A stretch of DNA of 64,000 nucleotides from Bradyrhizobium sp. AZCC 2176 (GCF_036924645.1 NZ_JAZHRX010000001.1:372001-436000), one strand, 5' to 3'; positions 52,991 through 62,395 are shown, counted from the first letter of the stretch. Notes: a model not told the origin generated them from the sequence alone. Numbers and translations: made by a program.

Positions 52991-54064
52991 ATGCCCGCAA
53001 GAATCATTGGAATGATCGGCACCCAGCAGGAAGGCGTCGCGGTTCACCTGATCAAGGGACAGATATCCAGGGAGTGGGTGATCGACTTCACCCGTCTGCA
53101 CGAGCAGTGGAACTATGATTCTGTTCTGGTTGGATATTACGCGTCCGCCGCCGAAGGTTTTGCGATTGCGCTCTATGCGGCCGACCACACCGAGCGGATC
53201 AAGTTCCTGATCGCGCACCGGCCGGGTTCGGTGGCGCCGGCGCTTGCCGCGCGGCAGGTCGCGACCTTCGACCAGCTCACGCAGGGCCGGATGGCGCTGC
53301 ATATCATCGCCGGCACCAGCGACGCGGACCAGGCCAGCGAAGGCGACTTCCTGCCCAAGAACGACCGCTACCGCCGCGCCGGCGAATACCTTGACGTAAT
53401 GCGGAAGCTCTGGACCAACGACAATCCGATCGACCACAAGGGCGAGTTCTACCGCGTCGAGGGCGGCTATTCCGACATCAAGCCGTATCAGCAGCCCTGC
53501 CCGCCGCTGTTCTTCGGCGGCTCGTCGGAAGGCGCGCTGGAGATGGGCGCGAAGCATTGCGACGTGTTCGCGATCTTCGGCGAGCCGCTCAAGGAGACGC
53601 GGGAGCGGATCCAGGATTTCCGAAGGCGCGCCGCCGCCTTCGGGCGCCGCGCCGGCTTCAACATGTCGCTGCGGCCGATCATGGCGGCGACCGAGGGCGC
53701 AGCGTGGGACAAGGCCAACGCCCTGCTGGCGGATGTCGAGCGCAAGACCGGCGCCGCGCCGCAGCCGACCAACCATTCCGCAGAGCGCCTGCTCGGCTAC
53801 GCCGCGCGCGGCGACGTCCATGACGAGCGGCTGTGGATGGGGATCGCACGCGCCACCGGCGCGCCGGGCAACACATCATGCCTGGTCGGAACGCCGGAGC
53901 AGATTGCGGCGGCGGTGCTGCAGTATTACCGGCTCGGCATTCATTCCTTCCTGCTGCGCGGCTTTGAGAACCCGCACGACACGGTGGCAATCGGCCGTGA
54001 CCTCATTCCACTCATCAAGGCGGGCGCGCTTGCGATCGACCAGCAGGCCGAAGCGGCCGAATAA
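52991..54064 (+). CDS. LLM-class flavin-dependent monooxygenase (SsuD-like)
   Basis: 357 residues of the bacterial-luciferase-like fold: RLHEQWNYDSVLVGYYASAA, FLIAHRPGSVAPALAARQVA and ALHIIAGTSDADQASEGDFL match alkanesulfonate monooxygenase relatives, and GTPEQIAAAVLQYYRLGI is the conserved C-terminal segment. It would use reduced FMN from a partner reductase to oxygenate an organic substrate, often sulfonates or sulfones. It follows the FadR-type regulator and precedes a quinone oxidoreductase by 85 bases. Confidence 0.9.
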   Translation: MPARIIGMIGTQQEGVAVHLIKGQISREWVIDFTRLHEQWNYDSVLVGYYASAAEGFAIALYAADHTERIKFLIAHRPGSVAPALAARQVATFDQLTQGRMALHIIAGTSDADQASEGDFLPKNDRYRRAGEYLDVMRKLWTNDNPIDHKGEFYRVEGGYSDIKPYQQPCPPLFFGGSSEGALEMGAKHCDVFAIFGEPLKETRERIQDFRRRAAAFGRRAGFNMSLRPIMAATEGAAWDKANALLADVERKTGAAPQPTNHSAERLLGYAARGDVHDERLWMGIARATGAPGNTSCLVGTPEQIAAAVLQYYRLGIHSFLLRGFENPHDTVAIGRDLIPLIKAGALAIDQQAEAAE

Positions 54065-54149
54065 GACTTCACCCGAAGGGTTTGCAGACGCCTCAAGATG
54101 CCGGCGTAATGCATTGGAGCTCAAGAAGAAAACGCATGAAAGAATTTGC

Positions 54150-55127
54150 ATGAAGGCCGTGGTTGTCGAGAACTACGATTCGATCGACGGCGTCTCGATC
54201 AAGGAGATCGATACGCCCGGCATTTCCAACGGCGGCGTCCGCGTCAAGGTCGGCGCCGCGGCGGTCGGCTTCGTCGATGGATTGAAGGTACAGGGACTCT
54301 ATCAGACCAAGGACCCGCTGCCGTTCGTGCCGGGCACGGAGTTTGCCGGCACGGTCGACGCCGTTGCCGATGATGTCGCCGCGTTCAAACCTGGTATGCC
54401 GGTGATCGGCATGACCCGTTCGGGCGCGCTCGCTGAATACATCTCGGTACCGTCAGCGGCACTCAAGCACCTGCCGCCGCAGGTTCCGTTCGAGGCCGGC
54501 GCATCGTTTCAGGCCAACTATCTGACCGGGCTTTACGCGCTGGATGCCCGTGCGTCGCTGCGCGACGGCGAGATATTGCTGGTCTTGGGTGCGGCCGGCG
54601 GCGTCGGTATCGCCGCCGTTCAGATCGGCAAACTGATGGGTGCGCGGGTGATCGCCGCCGCCTCGACGGCGGAGAAGCGCGCCTTTGCGGTGCAGTTCGG
54701 CGCCGATCAGACCATCGACTACACCCGCGCGGATTGGCGGGATAGGCTCAAGGAGCTGACTGGCGGGCATGGGCCGGACGTGATTTTCGACCCCGTCGGC
54801 GGCGAAGTCGCGCTGCAGGCGTTTCGCTCGATCGCCTGGCGCGGACGACATCTGGTCGTCGGATTCGCCTCTGGCACCATCCCGGCGCTGGCGTTCAACC
54901 TGCCGCTGCTCAAGGGCGGCGCTCTGCTCGGCGTCGATCTCGCCCAGATCCAGCGGCGGGAGCCGGAGACGCATGCGCGCCTGATGGCGCAGTTGTTCGA
55001 CTGGCTGGCATCGGGAAAATTGCAGCCCGTGGTCGGCAAGGTCGTGCCGTTCGAGAATTTCCGCGAGGCGTTCAAGACCATGCAGTCGCGATCGGCGCTC
55101 GGCAAGATGATCGTCAAATTCGGCTGA
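54150..55127 (+). CDS. Zinc-free quinone oxidoreductase (MDR superfamily)
   Basis: 325 residues. The N-terminal GroES-like part has PFVPGTEFAGTVDAVADDVA, and the NADPH loop is LVLGAAGGVGIAAVQIGKLM. The catalytic-zinc ligands of alcohol dehydrogenases are absent, so this is a QOR/enoyl-reductase-like enzyme reducing quinones or enoyl groups with NADPH. The ATG at 54150 begins MKAVVVENYDSI. It probably belongs with the upstream LLM monooxygenase. Confidence 0.92.
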   Translation: MKAVVVENYDSIDGVSIKEIDTPGISNGGVRVKVGAAAVGFVDGLKVQGLYQTKDPLPFVPGTEFAGTVDAVADDVAAFKPGMPVIGMTRSGALAEYISVPSAALKHLPPQVPFEAGASFQANYLTGLYALDARASLRDGEILLVLGAAGGVGIAAVQIGKLMGARVIAAASTAEKRAFAVQFGADQTIDYTRADWRDRLKELTGGHGPDVIFDPVGGEVALQAFRSIAWRGRHLVVGFASGTIPALAFNLPLLKGGALLGVDLAQIQRREPETHARLMAQLFDWLASGKLQPVVGKVVPFENFREAFKTMQSRSALGKMIVKFG

Positions 55128-55333
55128 AGCGCAGACATTTGGCAGCTTCGGCGTCGAAACAGGGCAAACCCCTGCTGCTCGTTCATGCCCAGATGAGAAA
55201 GCAGCCGCTGCCGCATGGATCGCGCGCGCCTTGTTGCCGAGAACCCTGCGTCGTCCCCTGCGGGATGGCCGCGACGCGCGCGTTCCGGTCGTGGGCAGGC
55301 ACGAGCCATCCGCAGACGACATCCCTCAGAATA

Positions 55334-55359
55334 GATATCTGAGATATCATTTATTGACA
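55334..55359 (+). promoter_or_regulatory. Palindrome GATATCT-G-AGATATC next to a TTGACA box
   Basis: A perfect 7-bp inverted repeat (55334-55348) is followed five bases later by TTGACA (55354-55359), about 75 bases before the XRE gene that opens the Hyf-like operon. A good -10 box is not obvious. The rest of the 304-base gap 55128-55431 shows no gene. Confidence 0.45.
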
Positions 55360-55431
55360 TATTAACATCAATACTTAGGATGCAGGAATGACGTCCAAAA
55401 TCGGCCCGAGCCTCGCCGGTGAGGCAGACTG

Positions 55432-55728
55432 ATGATCACTGCGGCTCAACTGCGGGCTGCCAGGGTGCTTCTCGGCATCGATCAGCGTCGGCTCGCGGAA
55501 TTATCGGGGCTTTCGGTGCCGACCATCCAGCGCATGGAAGCGAGTGAGACAATGGTTCGGGGCAACGTCGATTCGCTGGTGAAGCTGATCACCGCGCTCG
55601 AGGATGCCGGCATCGAATTGATCGACGATGGGGCGAACAGCGACGGCTGCGGGCGCGGCGTGCGGTTCAGGGCCGGCTCGGGAGATCGCGTGGAGGAGAC
55701 TTCGAGCGGGGCGAGGACGCGCAAATAA
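55432..55728 (+). CDS. XRE-family helix-turn-helix regulator, first gene of the Hyf-like operon
   Basis: 98 residues, a single HTH: LRAARVLLGIDQRRLAELSG then LSVPTIQRMEAS, followed by NVDSLVKLITALEDAGIELI and a short tail. It is closely similar to the regulator at 62936-63274, which lies at the other end of the operon on the opposite strand. Its stop codon overlaps the HyfB-like start codon (TAATG), so it is translationally coupled to the complex, and it probably controls its own operon. GAGG precedes the ATG by seven bases. Confidence 0.9.
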   Translation: MITAAQLRAARVLLGIDQRRLAELSGLSVPTIQRMEASETMVRGNVDSLVKLITALEDAGIELIDDGANSDGCGRGVRFRAGSGDRVEETSSGARTRK

Positions 55729-57740
55729 TGTCGGCCGTCGCCCTGCAAATGGTCTGTGTCGCCGGATTACTCGGACTATCCGTGCTGGCGATCGTTCTGA
55801 GCCGGTCGAAGATCGCCACCGCCGTCATCTACGCCGCGACACTGGCCGTATCGGCGATAGCGCTGATCGGCGCGTTGCGCAGCCTGCTCGGCGGCGCCGA
55901 CACCACCGTGCTCACCCTGCCGGTCGGGTTGCCGTGGCTCGGCGCGCATTTTCGCCTCGACGCGTTGGCCTCATTCTTCCTTGTCGTCATCAACCTGGGC
56001 GGGGCGTCGGCAAGTCTGTACGGCCTCGGTTATGGCCATCATGACCCCGCGCCGCACCGCGTGCTGCCGTTCTTCCCAGCCTTTCTGGCCGGTATGAACC
56101 TCGTGGTGCTGGCGGACGATGCCTTCTCCTATCTGCTGTGCTGGGAGTTCATGTCGCTGGCATCGTGGGCGCTGGTCATGGCGCATCATCGCGAGCCGGG
56201 CAATGCCAGGGCGGGTTATGTCTATCTGGTGATGGCAAGCTTCGGCACGCTCGCGCTGCTGCTCGCGTTCGGCCTGCTGGCGGGGCCGGCGGGAGACTAC
56301 GGATTTGCAGCCATTCGCTCCGCGCAGCACTCGCCCTATGCCGCGACGCTGGTGCTGGTCCTGATGCTGCTCGGCGCCGGCTCCAAGGCCGGCCTGGTGC
56401 CGTTGCATGTCTGGCTGCCGCTCGCCCACCCGGCCGCGCCGAGCCACGTGTCCGCGCTGATGAGCGGCGTCATGACCAAGGTCGCGATTTACGGCTTCAT
56501 TCGCGTCATGTTCGATCTGCTGGGACAGCCGAGCTGGCCGGCCAGCGTGATCGTGCTGTTCCTCGGCAGCATCACCGCCGTCATGGGGATTCTTTATGCC
56601 ATGATGGAGAAGGACCTGAAGCGCCTCCTGGCCTACTCCACCATCGAGAATATCGGCATCGTCTTCGTGAGCCTCGGCCTCGCCATGGCATTCCAGGCCA
56701 ACGGACTGAAGGCAGCGGCCGCGGTCGCCTTTACCGCCGCGTTGTTTCACGCGCTCAACCACTCCTTCTTCAAGAGCCTGCTGTTCTTCGGCGCCGGCGC
56801 CGTTCTCACCGCGACGGGCGAGCGCGACATGGACAAGCTCGGCGGCCTCATTCACCGCATGCCGTTCACGAGCTTCGCTGTTCTCGTCGGCTGCGTCGCG
56901 ATCTCGGCGCTGCCGCCGTTCAACGGATTCGTGTCGGAGTGGCTGATCTTCCAGGCCGTGCTGCAAAGTCCGGAACTGCCGCAATGGGCGCTGAAGATCA
57001 TGGTGCCCGCGGTTGGCGCGATGCTCGCTCTCGCTGCCGCGCTGGCTGCGGCCTGTTTCGTCAAGACCTACGGCGTGACGTTTCTCGGCCGGCCGCGCGG
57101 CACGTCGGCGGAAGCCGCGCATGAAGTCGATCGCTTCTCGCTTGCGGCCATGTCTATCCTCGCCGTGCTCTGCCTGCTGGCCGGAATCCTGCCGGGACTC
57201 GCGATCGACGCCCTTGCGCCGGTCGCGACCCAGATTCTCGGCAGCCGAATGCCGGTGCAGACGGGTCAACCCTGGCTTTCGATCGTACCGATTGCGGAGG
57301 GCCGCAGCTCCTACAATGGATTGCTGGTGATGGTGTTCATCACGGCCGCTGCGTCGTTGGCGGTTTTTTTTATCCATCGCTTCGCCTCCCACGCGCTGCG
57401 ACGGGGGCCAGCCTGGGGATGTGGTTTCTCCGACGCGACGCCCGCAGCGCAATATTCGGGCGTCAGCTTTGCGCAACCGATCCGCCGCGTATTCGGCACG
57501 CTGGTGTTCCACGCCCGCGATCACGTCATAATGCCGCCGCCGGGAGACCTCCGGCCGGCGCGGCTGCGGATCGAACTGCATGACCTGGTCTGGAACGGAA
57601 TCTATGCGCCGATTGCCGGCGCCGTCGCCTTCTCTTCCAGGCGGCTCAATCGCCTGCAGTTCCTGACCATCCGGCGATATCTCAGCCTGGTCTTTGCCAC
57701 CCTCGTCACGCTGCTGCTAGTGCTCGCGATATGGTCGTGA
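55728..57740 (+). CDS. hyfB: Hydrogenase-4 component B-like antiporter subunit (HyfB/NuoL-like)
   Basis: 670 residues with about 16 membrane helices. AGSKAGLVPLHVWLPLAHPA and HVSALMSGVMTKVAIYGFIR are the proton-translocation motif of Mrp/Nuo antiporter-like subunits, with the key lysine and histidine; EKDLKRLLAYSTIENIGIVF is the next conserved lysine segment. In energy-converting hydrogenases and complex I this subunit moves H+ or Na+. It overlaps hyfC by ten bases. Confidence 0.93.
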   Translation: MSAVALQMVCVAGLLGLSVLAIVLSRSKIATAVIYAATLAVSAIALIGALRSLLGGADTTVLTLPVGLPWLGAHFRLDALASFFLVVINLGGASASLYGLGYGHHDPAPHRVLPFFPAFLAGMNLVVLADDAFSYLLCWEFMSLASWALVMAHHREPGNARAGYVYLVMASFGTLALLLAFGLLAGPAGDYGFAAIRSAQHSPYAATLVLVLMLLGAGSKAGLVPLHVWLPLAHPAAPSHVSALMSGVMTKVAIYGFIRVMFDLLGQPSWPASVIVLFLGSITAVMGILYAMMEKDLKRLLAYSTIENIGIVFVSLGLAMAFQANGLKAAAAVAFTAALFHALNHSFFKSLLFFGAGAVLTATGERDMDKLGGLIHRMPFTSFAVLVGCVAISALPPFNGFVSEWLIFQAVLQSPELPQWALKIMVPAVGAMLALAAALAAACFVKTYGVTFLGRPRGTSAEAAHEVDRFSLAAMSILAVLCLLAGILPGLAIDALAPVATQILGSRMPVQTGQPWLSIVPIAEGRSSYNGLLVMVFITAAASLAVFFIHRFASHALRRGPAWGCGFSDATPAAQYSGVSFAQPIRRVFGTLVFHARDHVIMPPPGDLRPARLRIELHDLVWNGIYAPIAGAVAFSSRRLNRLQFLTIRRYLSLVFATLVTLLLVLAIWS

Positions 57741-58687
57741 TCTCGGACATCATCGTGCAAGGCGTGCAGATGCTGCTCGTGCTGCTGCTCGCCCCGCTGC
57801 TGACCGGCTACGTGCGCAAGATCAAGGCCCGGCTGGTGCGCCGCCAGGGCGCCTCCGTCTTTCAGCCCTATCGCGATCTGCTGCGGCTCCTGCGCAAGGA
57901 AGTGGTGCTGGCCGACAACGCATCATGGCTGTTCCGCGTCACGCCCTACATCACCTTCGCGGCGATCTGGGTCGCCGCCGCCCTGGTGCCGACCTTCGCG
58001 ACCGGCCTGCTGTTCAACTGGACCGCCGATCTCATTGCCATCGTCGCACTTTTGGGAAGCGCACGCTTCTTTCTCGCGCTTGCTGGGATGGACGTCGGAA
58101 CCAGTTTCGGCGGCATCGGCTCCAGCCGCGAGGTGATGATTGCGGCGCTTGCCGAGCCCGCGATGCTGCTGATCGTATTCTGTCTGGCGCTGGTCGCCGG
58201 CTCGACGCAACTCTCGACCGTCTCGCACTTCCTGGCGTCGTCCTATGTGGGCTTGCGGGTATCGCTCGGAATGGCGCTGGTTGCGCTGTTCATGGTCGCG
58301 ATCGCAGAGAACGCGCGGATCCCGGTCGACAATCCGGCGACGCACCTCGAACTCACCATGGTGCACGAGGCGATGATCCTGGAATATTCCGGACGCCATC
58401 TCGCGATGATCGAACTCGGCGCATTCCTCAAGCTGTTGCTCTACGTCTCGCTGATCGCCTGCGTGTTCTTCCCCTGGCAGATCGCGCTGTATGGCGGCGG
58501 CGCGCTGTCATACACGATCGGCGCCGGCGCCTACATCGTCAAGCTCGCGCTGGCCGGCTTCCTGCTGGCGCTGTTTGAGACCGCCACGGCGAAGATGCGG
58601 GTGTTTCGCGTCCCGCAATTCCTCGGCGCGGCCTTCATGCTGGGCTTGCTCGGCACCTTGCTGCTGTTCGTCTCGAGGAGTTTCTGA
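57731..58687 (+). CDS. hyfC: Hydrogenase-4 component C-like membrane anchor (HyfC/NuoH-like)
   Basis: 318 residues, eight membrane helices. KARLVRRQGASVFQPYRDLL and AIAENARIPVDNPATHLELT then MVHEAMILEYSGRHLAMIEL are the NuoH/HyfC landmarks, including the acidic residues lining the quinone-site channel in complex I. It connects the peripheral arm (HyfG, HyfI) to the antiporter subunits. The start overlaps hyfB. Confidence 0.93.
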   Translation: MVVISDIIVQGVQMLLVLLLAPLLTGYVRKIKARLVRRQGASVFQPYRDLLRLLRKEVVLADNASWLFRVTPYITFAAIWVAAALVPTFATGLLFNWTADLIAIVALLGSARFFLALAGMDVGTSFGGIGSSREVMIAALAEPAMLLIVFCLALVAGSTQLSTVSHFLASSYVGLRVSLGMALVALFMVAIAENARIPVDNPATHLELTMVHEAMILEYSGRHLAMIELGAFLKLLLYVSLIACVFFPWQIALYGGGALSYTIGAGAYIVKLALAGFLLALFETATAKMRVFRVPQFLGAAFMLGLLGTLLLFVSRSF

Positions 58688-59355
58688 TGCAGATGCAGAG
58701 CCTCGCCTTCGACATCTCGCATACGCTGGCCGGCGGGCTGGTGCTGATCAGCCTGATGATGCTGTATCAGGACCGTCTCTATTCGCTGCTCAACGTGTTC
58801 GCGCTCCACGCCCTGGTGCTGTCGCTCTCGGTCGCCTGGCAGGCCTTTATCCAGGATGCGCCCCATCTCTACGTCACCGCGGTCATCGCCCTGGTCTTCA
58901 AGGCGATCGTCATTCCGGTGGCGCTGCACCGCATCGTCAAGCAGCTCGGGATTCACCGCGACATCGAATCCGCCGTCGGAATCGGCCCGACCATGCTGGC
59001 CGGGATGGGGCTGGTCGCCCTCTCGCTGGTTCTGATGCTGCGGGTGACGAGCGACGCCGACCCGCTGGCGCGTGAAGATCTCGCCTTTGCGCTGTCGGTG
59101 GTGCTGCTCGGGCTTCTGGTCATGGTGACCCGCCGCAATGCGGTCAGCCAGGTTGTCGGGTTTATGTCGCTTGAAAACGGACTGGTGCTGGCGGCGACCG
59201 GCGCCAAAGGCATGCCGCTGGTCGTCGAGATCAGCGTCGCCTTCTCGATCCTGATCGCGTTCATCGTGATCGGCATCTTCCTGTTCCGAATCCGCGAGCG
59301 CTTCGATTCGGTGGATGTCTCCGCGCTCGATGACTTCCGGGGCGAGCGCCGATGA
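58687..59355 (+). CDS. hyfE: Hydrogenase-4 component E-like subunit (HyfE, NuoK-related)
   Basis: 222 residues with about six membrane helices; VVGFMSLENGLVLAATGAKG is the conserved HyfE/NuoK segment with the membrane glutamate. The C-terminal RIRERFDSVDVSALDDFRGE is cytoplasmic. Its ATG shares a base with the hyfC stop (TGATG) and its stop overlaps hyfF (ATGA), so the genes are translationally linked. Confidence 0.9.
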   Translation: MQMQSLAFDISHTLAGGLVLISLMMLYQDRLYSLLNVFALHALVLSLSVAWQAFIQDAPHLYVTAVIALVFKAIVIPVALHRIVKQLGIHRDIESAVGIGPTMLAGMGLVALSLVLMLRVTSDADPLAREDLAFALSVVLLGLLVMVTRRNAVSQVVGFMSLENGLVLAATGAKGMPLVVEISVAFSILIAFIVIGIFLFRIRERFDSVDVSALDDFRGERR

Positions 59356-60803
59356 ACCTTGCTTTCTTCGACCCCGTCACAGCCGTCCTGCTGATCCCGA
59401 TCTGCTCGGCGGCGCTGCTGGCCGCCATGCCCGGCTACTGGCTGACGGCACGGCTGAACGTCGTTGCCAGTCTGGCGACATTCCTGGCCGCGCTCTCCCT
59501 GTTCGTGGTCGAACGTGCCTCCCCCGGGCCTTACGTGCTGATCGACGACCTGAACATCGTCTTCATCGTACTCAATACCTTCGTGGGATTTACCACCAGC
59601 ATCTTCAGCGCGAGCTATATCGCGCATGAGCTCGAAACCAGCCGGCTGACGCCGGTCTACCTGCGCTTCTACCACGCCATGTATCAAACCATGATGTTCG
59701 GCATGAATCTCGCGTTCGTGTCGAACAATATCGGCCTGATGTGGGTGGCGGTCGAACTCGCGACGCTGACGACGGTGCTGATGGTCGGCATCTATCGCAC
59801 CCATGCGGCGCTCGAAGCCGCCTGGAAGTATTTCATCCTGGGCAGCGTCGGAATTGCGCTCGCTCTGTTCGGCACCATCCTGGTCTACATGGCGGCCCGC
59901 CCGGTGATGGGTGAGGGCCAGGACGGCATGGTCTGGACGCTGCTGGTCGAGCGCGCCGCGAACTTCGACGCGGCCCTTCTCAACGTCGCTTTCGTATTCC
60001 TGTTTCTCGGTTACGGCACCAAGGTCGGCCTCGCGCCGCTGCATGCCTGGTTGCCCGATGCGCACGCCGAAGGTCCGACGCCGATATCGGCTGTGTTGTC
60101 GGGCCTCTTGCTGAACGTTGCGCTCTATGCGTTGCTGCGCTTCAAGATATTGCTCGCCGCCAACCCGGCTTCGATCGCCCCCGGCCCCCTGATGGTGACG
60201 ATGGGGCTGGTCTCGCTGATCTTCGCAGCCTTCATGCTGTACCGGCGGCGCGACATCAAACGGCTGTTCGCCTATTCGTCGATCGAGCACATGGGCATCA
60301 TCGTGTTTGCGTTCGGCATGGGCGGTCCGCTTGCCAATTTTGCCGGGCTGCTGCACATGGTGATGCACAGCCTGACCAAGTCAGCAATCTTCTACGCCGT
60401 CGGGCATATCTCGCAGATCAAGGGCACTCAGCGGATTTCGAAGATCCGCGGCCTGACCGTGACCCATCCGGCGCTCGGCTGGGGGCTGGTCGTAGGCGTC
60501 GTCGCGATCGCCGGGCTGCCGCCGCTCGGGATCTTCATGAGCGAGTTCCTGGTCGTGAGCTCGACCTTTGCAAGGCAGCCGTTGCTTGCGATCGTGCTGG
60601 TATTCGGGCTGTTGCTGGCGTTCGGCGCACTAACGTTGCGCCTGACCAGCGTCGCCTTCGGCGAGCCGCGCGGCAGCACGGCCCCGGCCGACGCCTCGTA
60701 CATTCCGATGTTTGCGCATCTTGCGCTGGTGTTGGGCGCAGGGATTTATCTTCCCGCCCCGCTGGTGGTCTGGTTCCAGCACGTGGCTCAGCTCCTTGGA
60801 TAG
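59352..60803 (+). CDS. hyfF: Hydrogenase-4 component F-like antiporter subunit (HyfF/NuoN-like)
   Basis: 483 residues, 14 membrane helices. GYGTKVGLAPLHAWLPDAHA and EGPTPISAVLSGLLLNVALY form the antiporter signature; RRRDIKRLFAYSSIEHMGII is the second lysine helix. It is the second antiporter-like pump subunit of the operon. A HyfD-like third pump is missing here. Confidence 0.93.
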   Translation: MNLAFFDPVTAVLLIPICSAALLAAMPGYWLTARLNVVASLATFLAALSLFVVERASPGPYVLIDDLNIVFIVLNTFVGFTTSIFSASYIAHELETSRLTPVYLRFYHAMYQTMMFGMNLAFVSNNIGLMWVAVELATLTTVLMVGIYRTHAALEAAWKYFILGSVGIALALFGTILVYMAARPVMGEGQDGMVWTLLVERAANFDAALLNVAFVFLFLGYGTKVGLAPLHAWLPDAHAEGPTPISAVLSGLLLNVALYALLRFKILLAANPASIAPGPLMVTMGLVSLIFAAFMLYRRRDIKRLFAYSSIEHMGIIVFAFGMGGPLANFAGLLHMVMHSLTKSAIFYAVGHISQIKGTQRISKIRGLTVTHPALGWGLVVGVVAIAGLPPLGIFMSEFLVVSSTFARQPLLAIVLVFGLLLAFGALTLRLTSVAFGEPRGSTAPADASYIPMFAHLALVLGAGIYLPAPLVVWFQHVAQLLG

Positions 60804-60815
60804 GAACGCAATGAC

Positions 60816-62327
60816 ATGCCGTCGCTGATCGATCTGACGCTGGAGGGCCGCAAGGTCGCGCAATACGGCCCGTGGCCGCGCGTGGTGGTCGACGCATCGG
60901 TCTGGACATTTGCGGCGAGCGAACTGGCGCATGGACGCTGGAACCTGCTCGGCCTGTGGGGCGAACCCGCAACAGTTCACATGGCGATCATGGATGGACA
61001 GACCGCAGAGATCGCGGTCGTCAGCCTGGATTGCCCCGACCGCACGTTTCCTTCCGTCGGCAAACATCATCCGCCGGCGCTGCGGCTGGAACGGACCATC
61101 AACGATCTGTTCGGATTGTCCGCTCAGGGCTCGTCCGACGCCCGTCCCTGGCTCGATCACAACCGCTGGGACGTGCGCTTTCCATTGGGAGAGCGCATCG
61201 ATGCCTTGCCGAACGCGGCGCCGTACCGATTCCTCGCTGCGGAAGGCGACGGCCTGCACCAGATTGCGGTTGGCCCGGTGCACGCGGGCATTATCGAGCC
61301 CGGACATTTCCGCTTTACCGCCAGCGGCGAAACCGTGGTCCGGCTGGAGCAGCGGCTCGGATATGTCCACAAGGGAATCGACGGACTGATGACCGGCGCC
61401 AGCCTCGCGCGCGGTGTTCAACTCGCCGGCCGCACGTCGGGCGACAGCACCGTGGCCTACGCCTACGCGTATTCGCGCGCGGCCGAAGCAGCTCTCGACC
61501 TCGTCGTGCCTGACCGGGCCGTGTTCCTGCGCGCGCTGCTGGCAGAACTCGAGCGGCTCGCCAACCATCTCGGCGACATCGGCGCGATCTGCAACGATGC
61601 GTCCTTTGCATTGATGCACGCGCATTGCGGCGTATTGCGCGAGAGCGTGCTGCGCGCGGCCGCCGCGGCCTCCGGCCATCGCCTGATGCGCGACATCATC
61701 GTGCCCGGCGGTGTCAGCCGCGACATCGGCGATGGCGGGGCGGAAGCCATCCAGGCCACGCTGGACAATATTCGCCTGCGCTTTCCCGCGCTTGTCGAAC
61801 TCTATGACAACACCGCTTCGCTGCAGGATCGCACCGTCGATACCGGAACGCTCAAGCCGCCGCTCGCCCGACAATATGCCGTCGGCGGCTATGTCGGGCG
61901 CGCCTCGGGCCGCTCGTTCGACGCGCGCCGAACGCTGGCCTATCCGCCTTATGACAGCCTGCGTTTCGACGTGCCCGTACTCAACGAGGGTGACGTCAAT
62001 GCACGCGTCTGGATAAGGGTGCGCGAAGTCGAGCAAAGTCTGTCGCTGATCGAGCAGATTCTGAGCCGGCTGCCCGAAGGCCCGATATGCAGGGAAGTCC
62101 CGCTTGGAGGCGAGGTGCGCGAGGGCATGGCGATCGTGGAGGGATTCCGTGGCGACGTCCTGGTCTGGCTGCGCCTGCGCAATGGCCTGATCGAACGATG
62201 CCACATGCGCGACCCGTCCTGGTTTCAATGGCCGCTGCTCGAAGCTGTGATCGAGAACAACATCGTCGCTGACTTTCCGCTCTGCAACAAGTCGTTCAAC
62301 TGTTCCTATTCGGGCCACGATCTCTAA
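60816..62327 (+). CDS. hyfG: HyfG-like large subunit lacking the Ni-binding cysteine motifs
   Basis: 503 residues, combining an N-terminal NuoC-like part (about 1-140) with a NuoD/hydrogenase-large-subunit-like part. GPVHAGIIEPGHFRFTASGE, RLEQRLGYVHKGIDGLM, ELERLANHLGDIGAICND and the C-terminal NKSFNCSYSGHDL are diagnostic. Where true [NiFe] enzymes have RxCGxC, this protein reads AGRTSGDSTVAYAYAYS, and no C-terminal DPCxxC exists. It therefore cannot hold a NiFe site of the usual kind and should not be a hydrogenase. It fits the energy-converting hydrogenase-related (Ehr) group, whose reaction is not settled. Confidence 0.9.
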   Translation: MPSLIDLTLEGRKVAQYGPWPRVVVDASVWTFAASELAHGRWNLLGLWGEPATVHMAIMDGQTAEIAVVSLDCPDRTFPSVGKHHPPALRLERTINDLFGLSAQGSSDARPWLDHNRWDVRFPLGERIDALPNAAPYRFLAAEGDGLHQIAVGPVHAGIIEPGHFRFTASGETVVRLEQRLGYVHKGIDGLMTGASLARGVQLAGRTSGDSTVAYAYAYSRAAEAALDLVVPDRAVFLRALLAELERLANHLGDIGAICNDASFALMHAHCGVLRESVLRAAAAASGHRLMRDIIVPGGVSRDIGDGGAEAIQATLDNIRLRFPALVELYDNTASLQDRTVDTGTLKPPLARQYAVGGYVGRASGRSFDARRTLAYPPYDSLRFDVPVLNEGDVNARVWIRVREVEQSLSLIEQILSRLPEGPICREVPLGGEVREGMAIVEGFRGDVLVWLRLRNGLIERCHMRDPSWFQWPLLEAVIENNIVADFPLCNKSFNCSYSGHDL

Positions 62328-62328
62328 A

Positions 62329-62376
62329 GCATGATCCCGGAAAAATGGGTACCGGTTTTCCGAGAGGATCATGCTC
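62329..62376. repeat. Dispersed palindrome AGCATGATC...GATCATGCT (copy 2)
   Basis: AGCATGATCCCGGAAAAATG at the left and GAGAGGATCATGCT at the right, matching 28321-28368. It starts two bases after the hyfG stop and ends 19 bases before the hyfI start, inside the operon. Confidence 0.85.
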
Positions 62377-62395
62377 AAACAAGGGAAGCCACGCG

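Noticed and set aside
55971..57581. A 536-codon minus-strand frame over hyfB
   Set aside because: Its translation is charged and low in complexity, as expected for the complement of a membrane-protein gene.
58953..60368. A 471-codon minus-strand frame over hyfE and hyfF
   Set aside because: Complement of two membrane-protein genes; histidine/arginine-rich nonsense translation.
60816..62327. Calling the HyfG-like protein a formate hydrogenlyase or hydrogenase
   Set aside because: Both cysteine motifs that bind nickel are absent.
60630..62378. A 582-codon minus-strand frame over hyfG
   Set aside because: Shadow of the HyfG-like gene; no motif and no ribosome-binding site.
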